Below, in pieces: positions 39,400 through 49,353 of a stretch of 64,000 nt of DNA. The DNA is from Isoetes taiwanensis (taxonomy: Eukaryota; Streptophyta; Lycopodiopsida; Isoetales; Isoetaceae). A program made the position numbers and the translations under genes. The stretch spans positions 8,963,448 to 9,027,447 of the forward strand of contig JAJEKV010000027.1 of assembly GCA_021234155.1 (NCBI GenBank), written 5' to 3'. The notes beneath the pieces were generated by a model, which saw only the letters and a program-made list of their open reading frames with translations, was not told where the DNA came from and ran no database searches. Numbering within the stretch: the first letter of the stretch is position 1; each line of letters starts with the position of its first letter.

Positions 39400-40490
39400 A
39401 TAAATGTGGCAAAGACAGTATTGCTTTCAGGCGTGTGTTCTTTACAAATCACGATCTAGTCAAACAAGCCCACGAAGGACTTGGCGATTGGTCATTTTAG
39501 TAGGAACAACCACGGCAAAGGAAACTCCTCCTTTCTTTGGGTATTACTGGCCACGGCACTTCCAAAGATGCTCACAAATACACCGCGCTGCGGTCGATGT
39601 TTATGGGGCAATGAACCCGACTGTGGCGGCGCTCTGCCGCTCACGCCAGCCAACCCGCCTCTCCCTTTGCCAAATGGGGTATGGATTTTTGTTGGTCCCC
39701 GCGGACCACACGCAATCAACAGAGACGCATTTACATTCTGTCTTCACCGGACTATGTATACAGCAAATGGTGGCGTGTGCTCTACACGACAACACGGTAC
39801 GCTAGTACCCAGCTGGGATCTCTACGAGAACATCATCACTTGTGATTTGGATGTCCCTTAGGGTAGTTAGTGATGGTGGAGTTCATTTCATCAATCACAC
39901 TATTGTGAACTCACTAACTATGTCACTTTATTCCATCCACCAGAAAAAGCCGCTACTATAGTGGTATTATGGCTTGGTGAAAGCACAAACAAAGTTAACT
40001 ATCCACATTACGAAGATTTGTGATCCTACAAGAAAAGATTGTAGAATAAGTTACCTCTGAGTTTAGCGATTTCTTTAACATACAAAGTAGCAATGGTCAA
40101 ACACACCTTTTCGACTTTATTGTATGGCCAGAAGGCTCTTACTCACCTTTTGAGTTCATTTGCCACATCACTCAAATTTCGGTTAACTTATGAGAACATA
40201 ATCCATGTGACTTTGCGAAACGAGTTTATCAAGCTGGAACAAATTTGGATGAACCGACCCGAGATGCTTTTCTTAGACTTCAACAAGATAGTAACTACAA
40301 AAACAATGGCGCGGCAAGCATCAAAACAAAACTTTTCAAATTGGCGACTTAGTTCTTCTTTACGATTTCGAGGATATCAACAACATCACGGCGACTCAAG
40401 CTTCCGGATGGGCGGGACCATACCAAATTTCGAGGATACCACATCCTGGAGTTTTCTGATTACAAGATTAAGTTGGCATAAACACACCAT
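39400..40490 (+). pseudogene. Family B integrase, broken
   Basis: The order is that of a gypsy integrase. GYYWPRHF at about 39540 marks the HHCC zinc-finger region. A GVWIFVGP segment near 39680 is the place of the first catalytic Asp (normally W-x-D-F-V-G-P; Asp changed or misread). SDGGVHF near 39870 carries the second Asp. A frame-shifted ES-NK segment near 39980 is where the Glu lies. GDLVLLYDFE then GWAGPYQI near 40350-40420 is the C-terminal GPY/F module. The segments are in at least three frames. Confidence 0.7.
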
Positions 40491-43400
40491 TAGTCAATGG
40501 TTCGACTCGAAATTTCAAACCCTAACTGCCGAGAATCCTTGTCCAAGAACAAAATTTACAACAAGATACCACTTGCAAATTTATGAGAAACGCACACCTA
40601 TTATGTACAAAATTGCGAGGCTACAATTATTTAATGGGATTTTCACGAGCAGTCTAAATATAAACAAAATTGGAAAACCCACATCAATACGCTGCGCCCT
40701 TTACTCACGGGGGGCACTCCACTCGAGGAGGATCACGGGAAGCCCACAGTGCGACGCACTCCAGGCTGAGCGATCACCTCTAGGCGTGAGAGTTTATCTA
40801 CAGGTTGGCAGCCCGGTACCTCCCGACCAAGGATCCATGAGATCCCGGCGATTCCACAAGGCGCCCTGGTCGGCGTCGTCCATCTTTACGTAGCAATCGA
40901 TCGCGGAAGCTCACTTAGGACCAGCGTTATGAGTTCTCCATCTTCGAGATTTTTGGCGGGTTCTTGCTACCGGCGAACCCAACTGGTTATAGTACAACCC
41001 TAGCATTTGTTCACGGCAGGTCACCTCACCGAATATTAATCATTCCCGCGATATTTTGTACCTGCAAACTTTTAAATCCCTCTTTTTAATAATGCGACAT
41101 TTGCCGGCGTGATTATGCGAATCGCCAGTAGAGTTTATTCTCGCCGGGGAACTCTCACGCATCTTGAATTACGACGTCTCTTGAGATTCTCCAATGCGTC
41201 CGCGATCTTTCGACCGCGTGTCTCCACGACTCAAAAAAAACCCTTCAATGAGTCACTTCCTCCCTCCCTTTTACTCATACTCCACCAAAATTCTTCAAAA
41301 AGAGGCGCCAGGTAGCACCGGCTGACCTCGACCTTCAAGATGGCTTCTACCTCCAAACTCAACACTCAGCGGCGATGGATCAGTACTTAATTCGAAAATA
41401 TCAAAGTTACGTTTCTTCATACGCACCGGCTCCACATGCAGCATCACCTATCACGGTGAGTTGGGATTGTTTCATTTTACGCGAGGAACTCAGGCTCCCA
41501 ACAAAAGAACAAATTGACAATTTGTGGCTAACTTTGTGGCATGAGATGGATATGCCTCCAAGTGATGAAACCTATACTCTCCTAAGCCCTCAAACCATAG
41601 CCTCTGCCTTTTCTCTACCCAATCAGCAATGCCTTGTACCTTGACATTGGTAAATATGATATTTCCAAGTGCGCTCTATTCCTTATAATCTTTGCTAAAT
41701 GAACGTCACCTTTCCAAAGCAACATGATACCTTTACCAAGTTTCTTTGGAGGAAATTTTGGGTGCCATGAAGAATACCTCTATTACTTGATGTTTTCTAC
41801 CATACATTACTATATCTCACCAACACCACTGAAACAATCAGTTGGACTCAACTCTGTATCGAGAGATTTCAAGCGGGAACTTGGCGGACTTCGAGAAAAA
41901 TCCCAACTCTTTATGGTGCCCAAAGCAGGAGCCCACTTCGGGAACTTTCATTAATCTATAAGACCCCACGCCATCATGCTTACATATCCCACCCAAAGCC
42001 AAACATCGTGCAATGATGCTTTGAAAGGTCTTCAACCAAACTCTCCTCCTTCTCGCACCATCAATCTGATGACCAACTCCCGACGAGAAATATTTCACAA
42101 CCATAGTCTCCCACCTGCTGTAAGAAATTTCCAATTCTCTAAAGCCTATTCCTTACATTTGATAACCAGCCACCCGAGTTAACCTTCGCTGCAACCGATT
42201 CCACTTTCAGACTCTCAACGCGCAGCCAAAAAACAACGGCGGCGGCCGCGACAAAACTCCCATTGATCTCCGCAGTACTCCACCAAGGACACTCCGGCAA
42301 TGACCAAGGATCTATAAACAGGGTGGCCGGATCAATGCATCCATCCACCTCCTCACCGCATTGGATACCTCTGATTGAAAACGTCTCGGTACACCTTGAT
42401 GCCCTCGTGATCATCCACGGAACTTCATGAAGCCACCGGAGAGCTGACCACGGGTAGTGGACCAACTCAAGCGAAGTCATCTGCTTGAGGCTGATTTGGT
42501 GGCTGAGGCAGAGAAGAAGCCTTATACGTCAATTCATGATCCATCGAAACCGCTATCAGAAATCCGACAGAAGTGTGAAGACAAAAGGTCCTCAAGCAAA
42601 AGAGCACCCATTGCAGTGGCCTCCGAGGCAGATTGAGCCAAAACTGCGGCAACACCGCAGCTAGCGGTACTTCAGAAATGGCTGCACTCAGACTTACACT
42701 CAGGCTTCAGCTCCTCCCCGATTCCCAACACCTAGGCAAGTGAGACACCTCACCACGCAAAATCGCAGGCTGCCAGGGCTTGATCTCTCCGAGCAACAAG
42801 ATATCATTAGATTACAAGATAAGCTTTCCGATAGGCTGGCTTGAGCCAGCCGAGATTGATGCGAAAAAAAGCGTTCGAGCCTATATCGGCATACGCACTA
42901 TTCCACTGAACTATCGAAGCAAGCCAGTTACCATGACTATGTGCAAGCAAGGAAAACACTTTTCTTTGTTAAAATTTTGAGAAACAAAGGGTGACCACCC
43001 TGAAGTCCCATTTGGCTAGAGGCGATATCGAGCGACAATGGCCTTGTCATCCATGAGCGAGGCACACTTTGTGCTCTCGTCAATTTTGATATCCTAGGGT
43101 TCGAGATCCTGGAAGCCATTTAAGCTCTCGGCACCATAGCCCCACAGCTTATGTCATGCAAACTTCCTACGGCACATGTTACTCAGGCTCATACGGATAA
43201 GCGCGAAATTTGAGAATACAGTGGCGGGTTTAACGCGACCAAGAAGAACAAAGTACCTCAAGACACCAAAATTTATGGCTGATACCTCGAGGAATACATG
43301 CCTCTTCCTCACGAAGAAGTGAGCTATGGCTAAAACCCGAACTTAGCGCGGCTCGCCGGAACACTATACAACACGAACAGAACTTGACCTTACGCGATTG

Positions 43401-44265
43401 TTCTTACAACATTATGCTTCTTACGCGATGCGCTGCGGGCTGAAGCAGGCGTCACGATGAGTGGGACCACGAGAAATGCACGTGACGGCACATGTACATT
43501 CGAGTGCATGGGAGAGCCGATTTTAAGCGGCTACGAGAAGATATTGTGGAATTCCAAGAGCGGTCACGGGGATGGCAAACTCAACCCCCCAAACAGCAAG
43601 GTCACTAGCAAGCTTTGGATGCCCCACCTGATCAGGTCAATTTCCAGCATGGAGACAAAGTGCGGACTCACGAAGTCAAAGAACATCTGAGATTGGACAC
43701 CCACGGCAATTCGCGTGACCAAGCGTTGGGACCGCTTCATCGCCAGGCCTTAAATGGCGTGAGGATGAGCTTTTGGACAACACCAACAATTTTGGATATA
43801 CATGCCCAATGGGTGTTGGTGGAAAGCTGCCCGAATGCAATTTACGGTCTTGTAACCTTCTTGCAAGGCCAAAACTTCAGCTGATCCATGTGTTGCGGCG
43901 GTCACGATGCGGCCTCGCGAGAATATACTCCGGGTATATCACCCGAGGAAAGCGCAAGTGCGGATCCATTTTACAGCGATACAAATCTTTGAAAGTTAGG
44001 GTTGGACCTTGTCTTATACATAGGAGATCACAAATCTTCCATCGAGATCCACGCCCACTTATTTGGAGAACATGATTTACGAAGAGCTTTCCTCATAGGA
44101 GCGGTAGAATGTTTATCAGGTTCAGCAAATACGGAAAGAGGCGAACAACACTCGGTGAATCTGATAGGTGACCTCCCCTCATCTCATGTTCAAGATCGAG
44201 AAAGAGCGAGGATTCCCACCGATTCATGCCCCTTTTCTAGCCAATAAGTGTAGTTTGGTAGGGAG
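40490..44265 (+). other. Family B post-integrase region, 3.7 kb, unassigned
   Basis: Too long for an ordinary untranslated region between integrase and 3' LTR. Short frames occur, for example 41375-41644 (89 aa) and 42780-42980, and a Gln/Leu/Asp-rich stretch near 42785-42840 reads like a coiled coil (EQQDIIRLQDKLSDRLA). No RNase H, envelope or chromodomain motif is evident. It may hold an additional open reading frame as in some large plant gypsy elements, or a further nested insertion. Noise prevents a decision. Confidence 0.4.
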
Positions 44266-44864
44266 TATTAGCCCCAATGCACAATGGGGCCTACAGGTCT
44301 ATGCCCTAATATGGCGCATGAGGCGAGGCCCCGGCCGGTGTCCAAGAAGAGGGATCTACAAAGGCGCCCACGGCAGATTAATCCTCAAAAGGCAGAAGAC
44401 CCAAAGGTAGGACCCACGGCGGGCCACTACTTGTCTGTTAACGGCTGGCGGGCGGCTGGACTACGTTAGGAGTGCCCAAGTAGTGGAGCAGCGTTGTCAT
44501 GATGAGGATCAGATTAGGGCCGTGGAAGCCACTCATTCCTATATATTGTAGCATTTTTGCTCCTTCAAGGAGGGTTGAGTGTTCTTTTGTGTACTTTCTG
44601 GAGGCGGACATCTTTGAGTACTTTGTTAATGCGCTCTTTGAGCCTTCATTGTACACTTGTTTGATCAAATGGATTGTAGTGTTATTTCTCCACAGAGGTG
44701 TCTTGTGTGTTTCATTATTATTGCAATTCTTGTTTTTATACGAAGTTTTTCTTGTTCTTTTCCTACGACATAAAATCGGCGTGACAAGAGTGTCTGGGAT
44801 TTGCCTGTAGGACTTCAAGGATCTCACGGAATCGTCCCTGGCGATCAGAGGCAGGACCCAAACA
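44266..44864 (+). repeat. Family B 3' LTR
   Basis: About 599 bp, beginning 'tattagcccc' (matching 'tgttagccac' of the 5' LTR) and ending 'ggacccaaaca'. A short purine-rich stretch 'ggtaggga' directly precedes it and could be the polypurine tract. The ordered word matches to the 5' LTR are extensive. Confidence 0.85.
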
Positions 44865-44869
44865 AATTC
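44865..44869. repeat. Target-site duplication AATTC, right copy
   Basis: AATTC directly follows the terminal ACA of the nested element and matches 34172-34176. The interrupted LTR resumes immediately after it. Confidence 0.9.
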
Positions 44870-46218
44870 ACTTACCAAATTTATGCCATGCCACTTGTAT
44901 GCCTTATGGAATATTCTTGATCATTGCCTAAGGACTTGGCATATTCCCGAAAAATTAGGGTTGCCATTGCCAAAGTGATCCATCTCTTCAAATTTCTATA
45001 AGTGGCCTTTAAAACCATGGTTTAACACAAAAAGTAAAAATACAGCATATTCCATGGATATCACGGGCAGAAATATGGATAAACTATCGCGCCCGGTATT
45101 TACGAGAAAATACGACCAGAACCTAAATTTACGCTTCCACCTCGAATCTTCGCGGATTTGGCACGAGCCCTCGGAACCTACCTATTTTAACCTTCAAGCT
45201 CTTTGGAAATGAATAAACCCATCAATCAAGGCTAGATTAAGCAAACATTTGAAAACTAAGATATAAACATGGGATTAAAACCAAAGGATTTCTTGAAGAC
45301 TGACGTACAAGAATCTTCTTGTGATCATTCTTTGAGCATGACAAAGAAGGATTTTGGAAAACTCTGGTACTCCTAGATCAAGTCAAGAGATTTGGTTGGA
45401 AGTACCCTATGTGAAGTATTTATTGACCTGAGTTGATTTTGGAAATCTTGAAGTATTATTATCAACATTATTATGATTGATTTACTCCATATCAATGAAA
45501 TTTGATGCTTTACTTGAAGAAAGTATTATATATTATGATTCTTTACAATTTCTGCTCTGTTCAAAACTCTCTGAAAATTCTATGTACTTTTGATTGCTGG
45601 CCCACTTGCCATCAATCCTTGAGAACATCACAGGCCATATGTTTTGAAAAATCAAAAATTCCACTCCTGACTTCGAGTTAGAAATTTTTGCATTACATTT
45701 TATTTATTCTTGACTATATTTTGCCAAATCCGATACAAAAATACTTTGCCTATCAAATGAAATCTGACCACTTGCCTATATTCCTCATCATCATCCGGCA
45801 TATTTGCTTTGAAATTCTCAAAAACTCGTTTGTAACTCAAAATCCTAATCTCTAATCCTTTGTTTTCGATTTGACCTATTGACCAAATTTTGGCGCACTT
45901 TGGGCTTCGAATAGCTCTAAGCCGAGTTTCGACTTGGTCGGAGGCTTTACTATTAGTTACCACCACAACTTTTTTGACCAGTCTCACGGTGATTGACTCA
46001 AAGAGGTAGTACGCATATCAATACCACAAACTGTTTTGGCAAAGGTGTCAATTTGGAAATGGGAAAGGTATAAAACTTCAAGTTTTGGAACTTGTCTTTG
46101 AAATTATCTTGCAGGCCCGATCACCATGAAGTGATCTGGAGGTTCTAACCTCAATTTGGTGAAAACTCAAGTTAGGATTTCCTTAGTAGTTGACCTTAAG
46201 CCAGGTTTAGGGTCAACA
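44870..46218 (+). mobile_element. Family A LTR 2, right part
   Basis: Continues LTR 2 after the nested insertion ('tatgccatgccacttgtat' onward) and ends in 'ggtttagggtcaaca' at 46218. It matches the last 1.35 kb of LTRs 1 and 3. It acts as the 3' LTR of internal region 2 and the 5' LTR of internal region 3. Confidence 0.85.
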
Positions 46219-46221
46219 TTT

Positions 46222-46241
46222 TGGAGGTTCTACCGAGATTT
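46222..46241 (+). promoter_or_regulatory. Primer-binding site, tRNA-Gln type
   Basis: TGGAGGTTCTACCGAGATTT starts three bases after the LTR end. From general knowledge of plant tRNA-Gln genes (3' end ...AAATCTCGGTGGAACCT plus CCA), this pairs with all but one of 20 bases. The position and TGG start are exactly as required for a reverse-transcription primer site, and they confirm the LTR boundary. In internal region 2 the equivalent stretch is garbled. Confidence 0.8.
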
Positions 46242-46261
46242 CTACCTGGATTTTCGAACTC

Positions 46262-47959
46262 ATGGCTCCAAAACAAAAGTTCCCAGCAGAGCAAGAACCA
46301 ATGGAAGATCAGGAGACTTCAGAGCCTTTCAGAGATAGATCTCTTCCTCCTAATTTTGCAAGTGGATTACTTCAAAGCCTGCCTTATCAGTTTGAGTTAA
46401 ATATGCCTACTCCATTGCCTACTTTTGATTCCAGCATGAGTGCTAATACTTTTCTGAGAGTCTTTGAAGATTATTACAGGGATTTTGGTTTCAAAAAAGG
46501 ATGCAAGCTATCACAATTCGAAAAGTGTTTTAAAGAGGAAAGTGAAGCTGGTGCTTGGTTGACTTATGAGAAGCTTATGGGAACCACTTCTTGGGATGAC
46601 CTTGTCACCAAGTTTTTGGGCAGGTTTGGAAAACGTGCTGCTCCTAAAGACCTTGTTAATGAGTTGCAAAATTTCTCCATTTATGCAGGTGAAAGTGTGA
46701 GCCAGTACAAGGAAAGATTCAGTACCTTCATGAATAGATGCCAGAAAGTTCAAGTCACTATTCCCACACTCTTTTTGGTGTCCTCCTTTATTAAAGGCTT
46801 ATCTTCTAGACCAGAAATTCACAGGAAGCTTATCAAGATTCAAGCTGCAGAAGGTTTTGATTCCATCTACAAAGTTTTTGCCAAGACCACTGAGTTGACC
46901 AAGATGTTTTCTATCCTACCAGAAAAACACCATAGCTTTCATCATGATCCTTTTTACCCTGATGCCACTGATGGTCCTTATGAATCTCACCATTCTATTC
47001 CTATTTATGCTGTGCATAAAGAAAAGAAAAAAGAAGAAGCTGATTCTCAGATTTTAGAAGTCAAAGCAGATCTGACAAAGGTGACTGAAGCTTTAGCAGA
47101 AGTGACCAAACAACTTGTGGAGCTCAAGACAAGCAGGGCAGGTAGAACTTACCCTGAATGTATTCATTGCAATAGAACTTCACATCCAGCTGACATTTGT
47201 TATTGGCAAATATGTCCTAAATGTAAAAAGAAAGGTCACTTTGGTTCTGAGGCAACTCCTCATGTAAGATTTGCAGAGCCTACTAGCTCTATAAGGTTTG
47301 TACAAGCTACAGAGATGCCAAAGACTGAAGAAGTGATGGTGGTACAAACCAGAAGTATGGGAGATTCCCACAGATCTGCTGAGCCTACCAAGTTTGTTCC
47401 AGAGCATTCTAGGAGATCAGCACTGCCACCACCACCTGTTATGGAAACCCCCCCTCAAGAAATAGCTCCACCTCCCCAACAAAAATATGGTAAGAAAGAT
47501 CATGACTTTGATGAGTTGGATGTTTTACTAAAAAATTCCAAAGTAAGTGTGGACCTATTTACATTGTTAAAAATTGCACCTGGTTATAGGAAAAAGTTAT
47601 TACAACAAACTACTTTTAGTGAAGCAGTTGCTTGTGTAGGTGTTGCAAATGCCACTAATCTTATTCTGGCCCAAAATGAAGAGGATCCAGGTGCATTTAT
47701 GTGCTCAGCTACTCTAGGAGGTTATTCTTTTTCCAATGTGTTGTTGGATGGAGGCTCACCTTTAAATATCATGCCTTATCATGTTATGAAAAAATGTGGG
47801 CTCGAGATAGATAAAAGGTCATCTGTTTTGTTAAAATCTTTTTCTAATGCTAAGATGGCACCAGTTGGAATTGTGACCAAGGTTCCTGTTAACACTGATA
47901 GCTGCCAATTTTGTTGTTGTTGCTTTGGAAGATTTAGGAGAAGATGCAGACATATATGA
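46262..47959 (+). CDS. Family A gag-protease polyprotein
   Basis: A 565-residue frame starting 44 bases after the LTR end, the expected place for gag. Residues about 60-220 are a retrotransposon gag capsid domain (TSWDDLVTKFLGRF, YKERFSTFMNRCQ, IKGLSSRPEIHRKL). A CX2CX4HX4C zinc knuckle (CIHCNRTSHPADIC) is at about residues 300-313, with a second partial CPKC--GH motif after it. The retropepsin active site LLDGGSPLN is near residue 495. Gag packages element RNA; the protease cuts the polyprotein. The frame runs off into a Cys/Arg-rich tail (QFCCCCFGRFRRR) after about 47897. Internal regions 1 and 2 have about 16 extra bases at that place, so a 16-bp deletion here has probably cut gag-pro off from the next domain, which continues in another frame. 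Confidence 0.9.
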   Translation: MAPKQKFPAEQEPMEDQETSEPFRDRSLPPNFASGLLQSLPYQFELNMPTPLPTFDSSMSANTFLRVFEDYYRDFGFKKGCKLSQFEKCFKEESEAGAWLTYEKLMGTTSWDDLVTKFLGRFGKRAAPKDLVNELQNFSIYAGESVSQYKERFSTFMNRCQKVQVTIPTLFLVSSFIKGLSSRPEIHRKLIKIQAAEGFDSIYKVFAKTTELTKMFSILPEKHHSFHHDPFYPDATDGPYESHHSIPIYAVHKEKKKEEADSQILEVKADLTKVTEALAEVTKQLVELKTSRAGRTYPECIHCNRTSHPADICYWQICPKCKKKGHFGSEATPHVRFAEPTSSIRFVQATEMPKTEEVMVVQTRSMGDSHRSAEPTKFVPEHSRRSALPPPPVMETPPQEIAPPPQQKYGKKDHDFDELDVLLKNSKVSVDLFTLLKIAPGYRKKLLQQTTFSEAVACVGVANATNLILAQNEEDPGAFMCSATLGGYSFSNVLLDGGSPLNIMPYHVMKKCGLEIDKRSSVLLKSFSNAKMAPVGIVTKVPVNTDSCQFCCCCFGRFRRRCRHI

Positions 47960-48836
47960 TCTCTTGCTGGGAAGAAGGTGGATGGCTACAGTTGATGCTA
48001 GGCCAATCTGGTCTGAAGGGAGATGCACCATTTCAAATGGCACTCAAGTGGCCACAATCTACAACCAGGATGGTTCTTATGGTTTTAATGAAGAGGTACA
48101 TTTTATCAAAGAAATGCTTATAGAAGAACCACTAGGATCTTATAGTCTAGCAACCCCTAGCACAAAGAAAATTGATTTGATTCCTTTAATTAGAGAGTGT
48201 GCACTACCCTCTGAAGATGGCAGAAGGGGTTGTCTATGGTTTGATGGAGGAATATCAAAGAAATTGAATGTAGCCTCATCTGCAGCTATATTAAAAGATA
48301 CTGCCAATAAACTTTTGGCTAAGGTAGGAAGGATTTTTCCCCAAATAACTTCTAATGTAGCAGAATACAAGGCTTTGATTGCAGGTCTCCAGGAAGCTAA
48401 AGCTATGGATATTTCAATTATACATATCTATGGGGATTCTCAGTTAGTCTGCAGACAGGTTAATGGTGAATATCAAGCTAAGAATGCTGATATGGAGCTC
48501 CAGAGAAACCAGGTAATGGGAATGCTTGCTCATTTTACTTCTTGGGAAATTACTCATATCCCAAGGGAGCAGAATTGGGAAGCCGATGCTTTGTGCAGAG
48601 ACACATTGATGACTTATTTATCTGAGGGAGCTATCCCAGAGGAAGATCTTGATGAGGATGAGGCTAAGGAGCTTTGTCCCATACTAGTTATAAATGCATC
48701 TCAGGAAAAAGCAATCAATGAAGTTATAATCAACAAGCATGGCCAGCAAAGAACTCTGTTTGTGGGAGATCTTTTTGACACACAAAATAAGGAAGAGATT
48801 AATAAATTCTTTGAAGAGAATGAGAATGAGAAGTGA
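47925..48836 (+). CDS. Family A archaeal-type RNase H, located upstream of reverse transcriptase
   Basis: A 303-residue frame. Its first about 25 residues finish the protease (IYDLLLGRRWMATVDA, frame open from before the ATG). From about residue 100 it is an RNase H of the archaeal/plant type: WFDGGI (first Asp), AEYKAL (Glu, about 48360), IYGDSQLV (second Asp, about 48433), and IPREQNWEADALC (last Asp, about 48585). All four catalytic acids are therefore present, as in free RNase HI proteins of the YpdC/ATRNase type. It would degrade RNA in RNA-DNA hybrids during reverse transcription. In plant Tat-lineage elements such an added RNase H is known, but the order I know is RT, native RNase H, added RNase H, integrase. 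Here it precedes RT. The frame closes with TGA at 48834 while the RT frame is already open. Confidence 0.85.
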   Translation: MEDLGEDADIYDLLLGRRWMATVDARPIWSEGRCTISNGTQVATIYNQDGSYGFNEEVHFIKEMLIEEPLGSYSLATPSTKKIDLIPLIRECALPSEDGRRGCLWFDGGISKKLNVASSAAILKDTANKLLAKVGRIFPQITSNVAEYKALIAGLQEAKAMDISIIHIYGDSQLVCRQVNGEYQAKNADMELQRNQVMGMLAHFTSWEITHIPREQNWEADALCRDTLMTYLSEGAIPEEDLDEDEAKELCPILVINASQEKAINEVIINKHGQQRTLFVGDLFDTQNKEEINKFFEENENEK

Positions 48837-49353
48837 TATGTTTGCTTGGGATTATTCTGAGCTTATTGGTATCAAAAAGGAGGTATGTCAATTTGAAATT
48901 AAAATTAAGGAAGGGTGTAAGCCTGTCTTCCAGAAGTTAAGAAGAATAAATGCTTCACTTTTAGATCTAATCAAAGATGAATTGCATAAGATGTTGGATG
49001 CAGGTGTCATTGTAGAAATCATTAACCCTGAATGGGTATCCTGCATTGTTCCAGTGGAAAAAAAGAATGGAACTTTGAGAATTTGCATAGATTATCAAGA
49101 TTTGAACAAAGCCACCATAAAAGATTGTTATCCTTTGCCTTTTTTGGAAGAAATTCTATATGCTGTTGCAGGGAAAGACATGTACTCATTTTTGGATGGT
49201 TTTTCAGGGTTCAACCAGATTAGCATCAAAGAGGAAGACCAGCCAAAGACTTCATTCATCACTCCCTGGGGTACTTATGCTATGAAAAGAATGCCATTTG
49301 GCCTAATGAATGCCCCAGCTACTTTCCAAAGGGCAATGGATGTCATTTTCTAG
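48739..49353 (+). CDS. Family A reverse transcriptase, N-terminal half
   Basis: A 204-residue frame, +1 relative to the RNase H frame and overlapping it by about 98 bases. Recognisable gypsy RT content runs from FAWDYSELIGI (about residue 35) through LRICIDYQDLNKATIKD, FLDGFSGFNQI (first catalytic Asp region), TSFITPWGTYAM, RMPFGLMNAPATFQRAMD. It is stopped by TAG at 49351, just before the YLDD motif, where active elements read straight through. The same TAG occurs in both other copies. The ATG at 48739 is not likely to be a true start; the domain would normally be part of a polyprotein. Confidence 0.85.
   Translation: MASKELCLWEIFLTHKIRKRLINSLKRMRMRSDMFAWDYSELIGIKKEVCQFEIKIKEGCKPVFQKLRRINASLLDLIKDELHKMLDAGVIVEIINPEWVSCIVPVEKKNGTLRICIDYQDLNKATIKDCYPLPFLEEILYAVAGKDMYSFLDGFSGFNQISIKEEDQPKTSFITPWGTYAMKRMPFGLMNAPATFQRAMDVIF
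49351..49353 (+). other. Shared in-frame TAG within reverse transcriptase
   Basis: The word 'cattttctagaccatgg' puts TAG in the RT frame between the AMDVIF segment and the VYLDDL segment. It recurs identically in internal regions 1 (about 22547) and 2 (about 30550), so it is not a random sequencing error. Readthrough, or descent of all copies from one already mutated element, would explain it. Confidence 0.85.

Larger units (their letters stand above)
34177..44864 (+). mobile_element. Nested Ty3/gypsy LTR retrotransposon (family B), 10.7 kb
   Basis: Starts TGTTAG and ends AAACA, flanked by AATTC duplications, inserted in LTR 2 of the family A array. It has two similar terminal repeats of about 0.58-0.60 kb. 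Recognisable internal parts in order: gag zinc knuckle (about 36230), protease-like segment (about 37015), reverse transcriptase (about 38040-38740), native RNase H start (about 38740-38900), integrase (about 39420-40480), and an unassigned 3.7 kb before the 3' LTR. The RT-RH-INT order places it in Ty3/gypsy. All frames are broken, at least partly by the same CAG/CTG-type noise. It is younger than the LTR it interrupts. Confidence 0.9.

Noticed and set aside
43457-44247. Envelope or chromodomain gene in the 3' part of family B
   Set aside because: No signal peptide, membrane segment or chromodomain motif could be seen in any frame.
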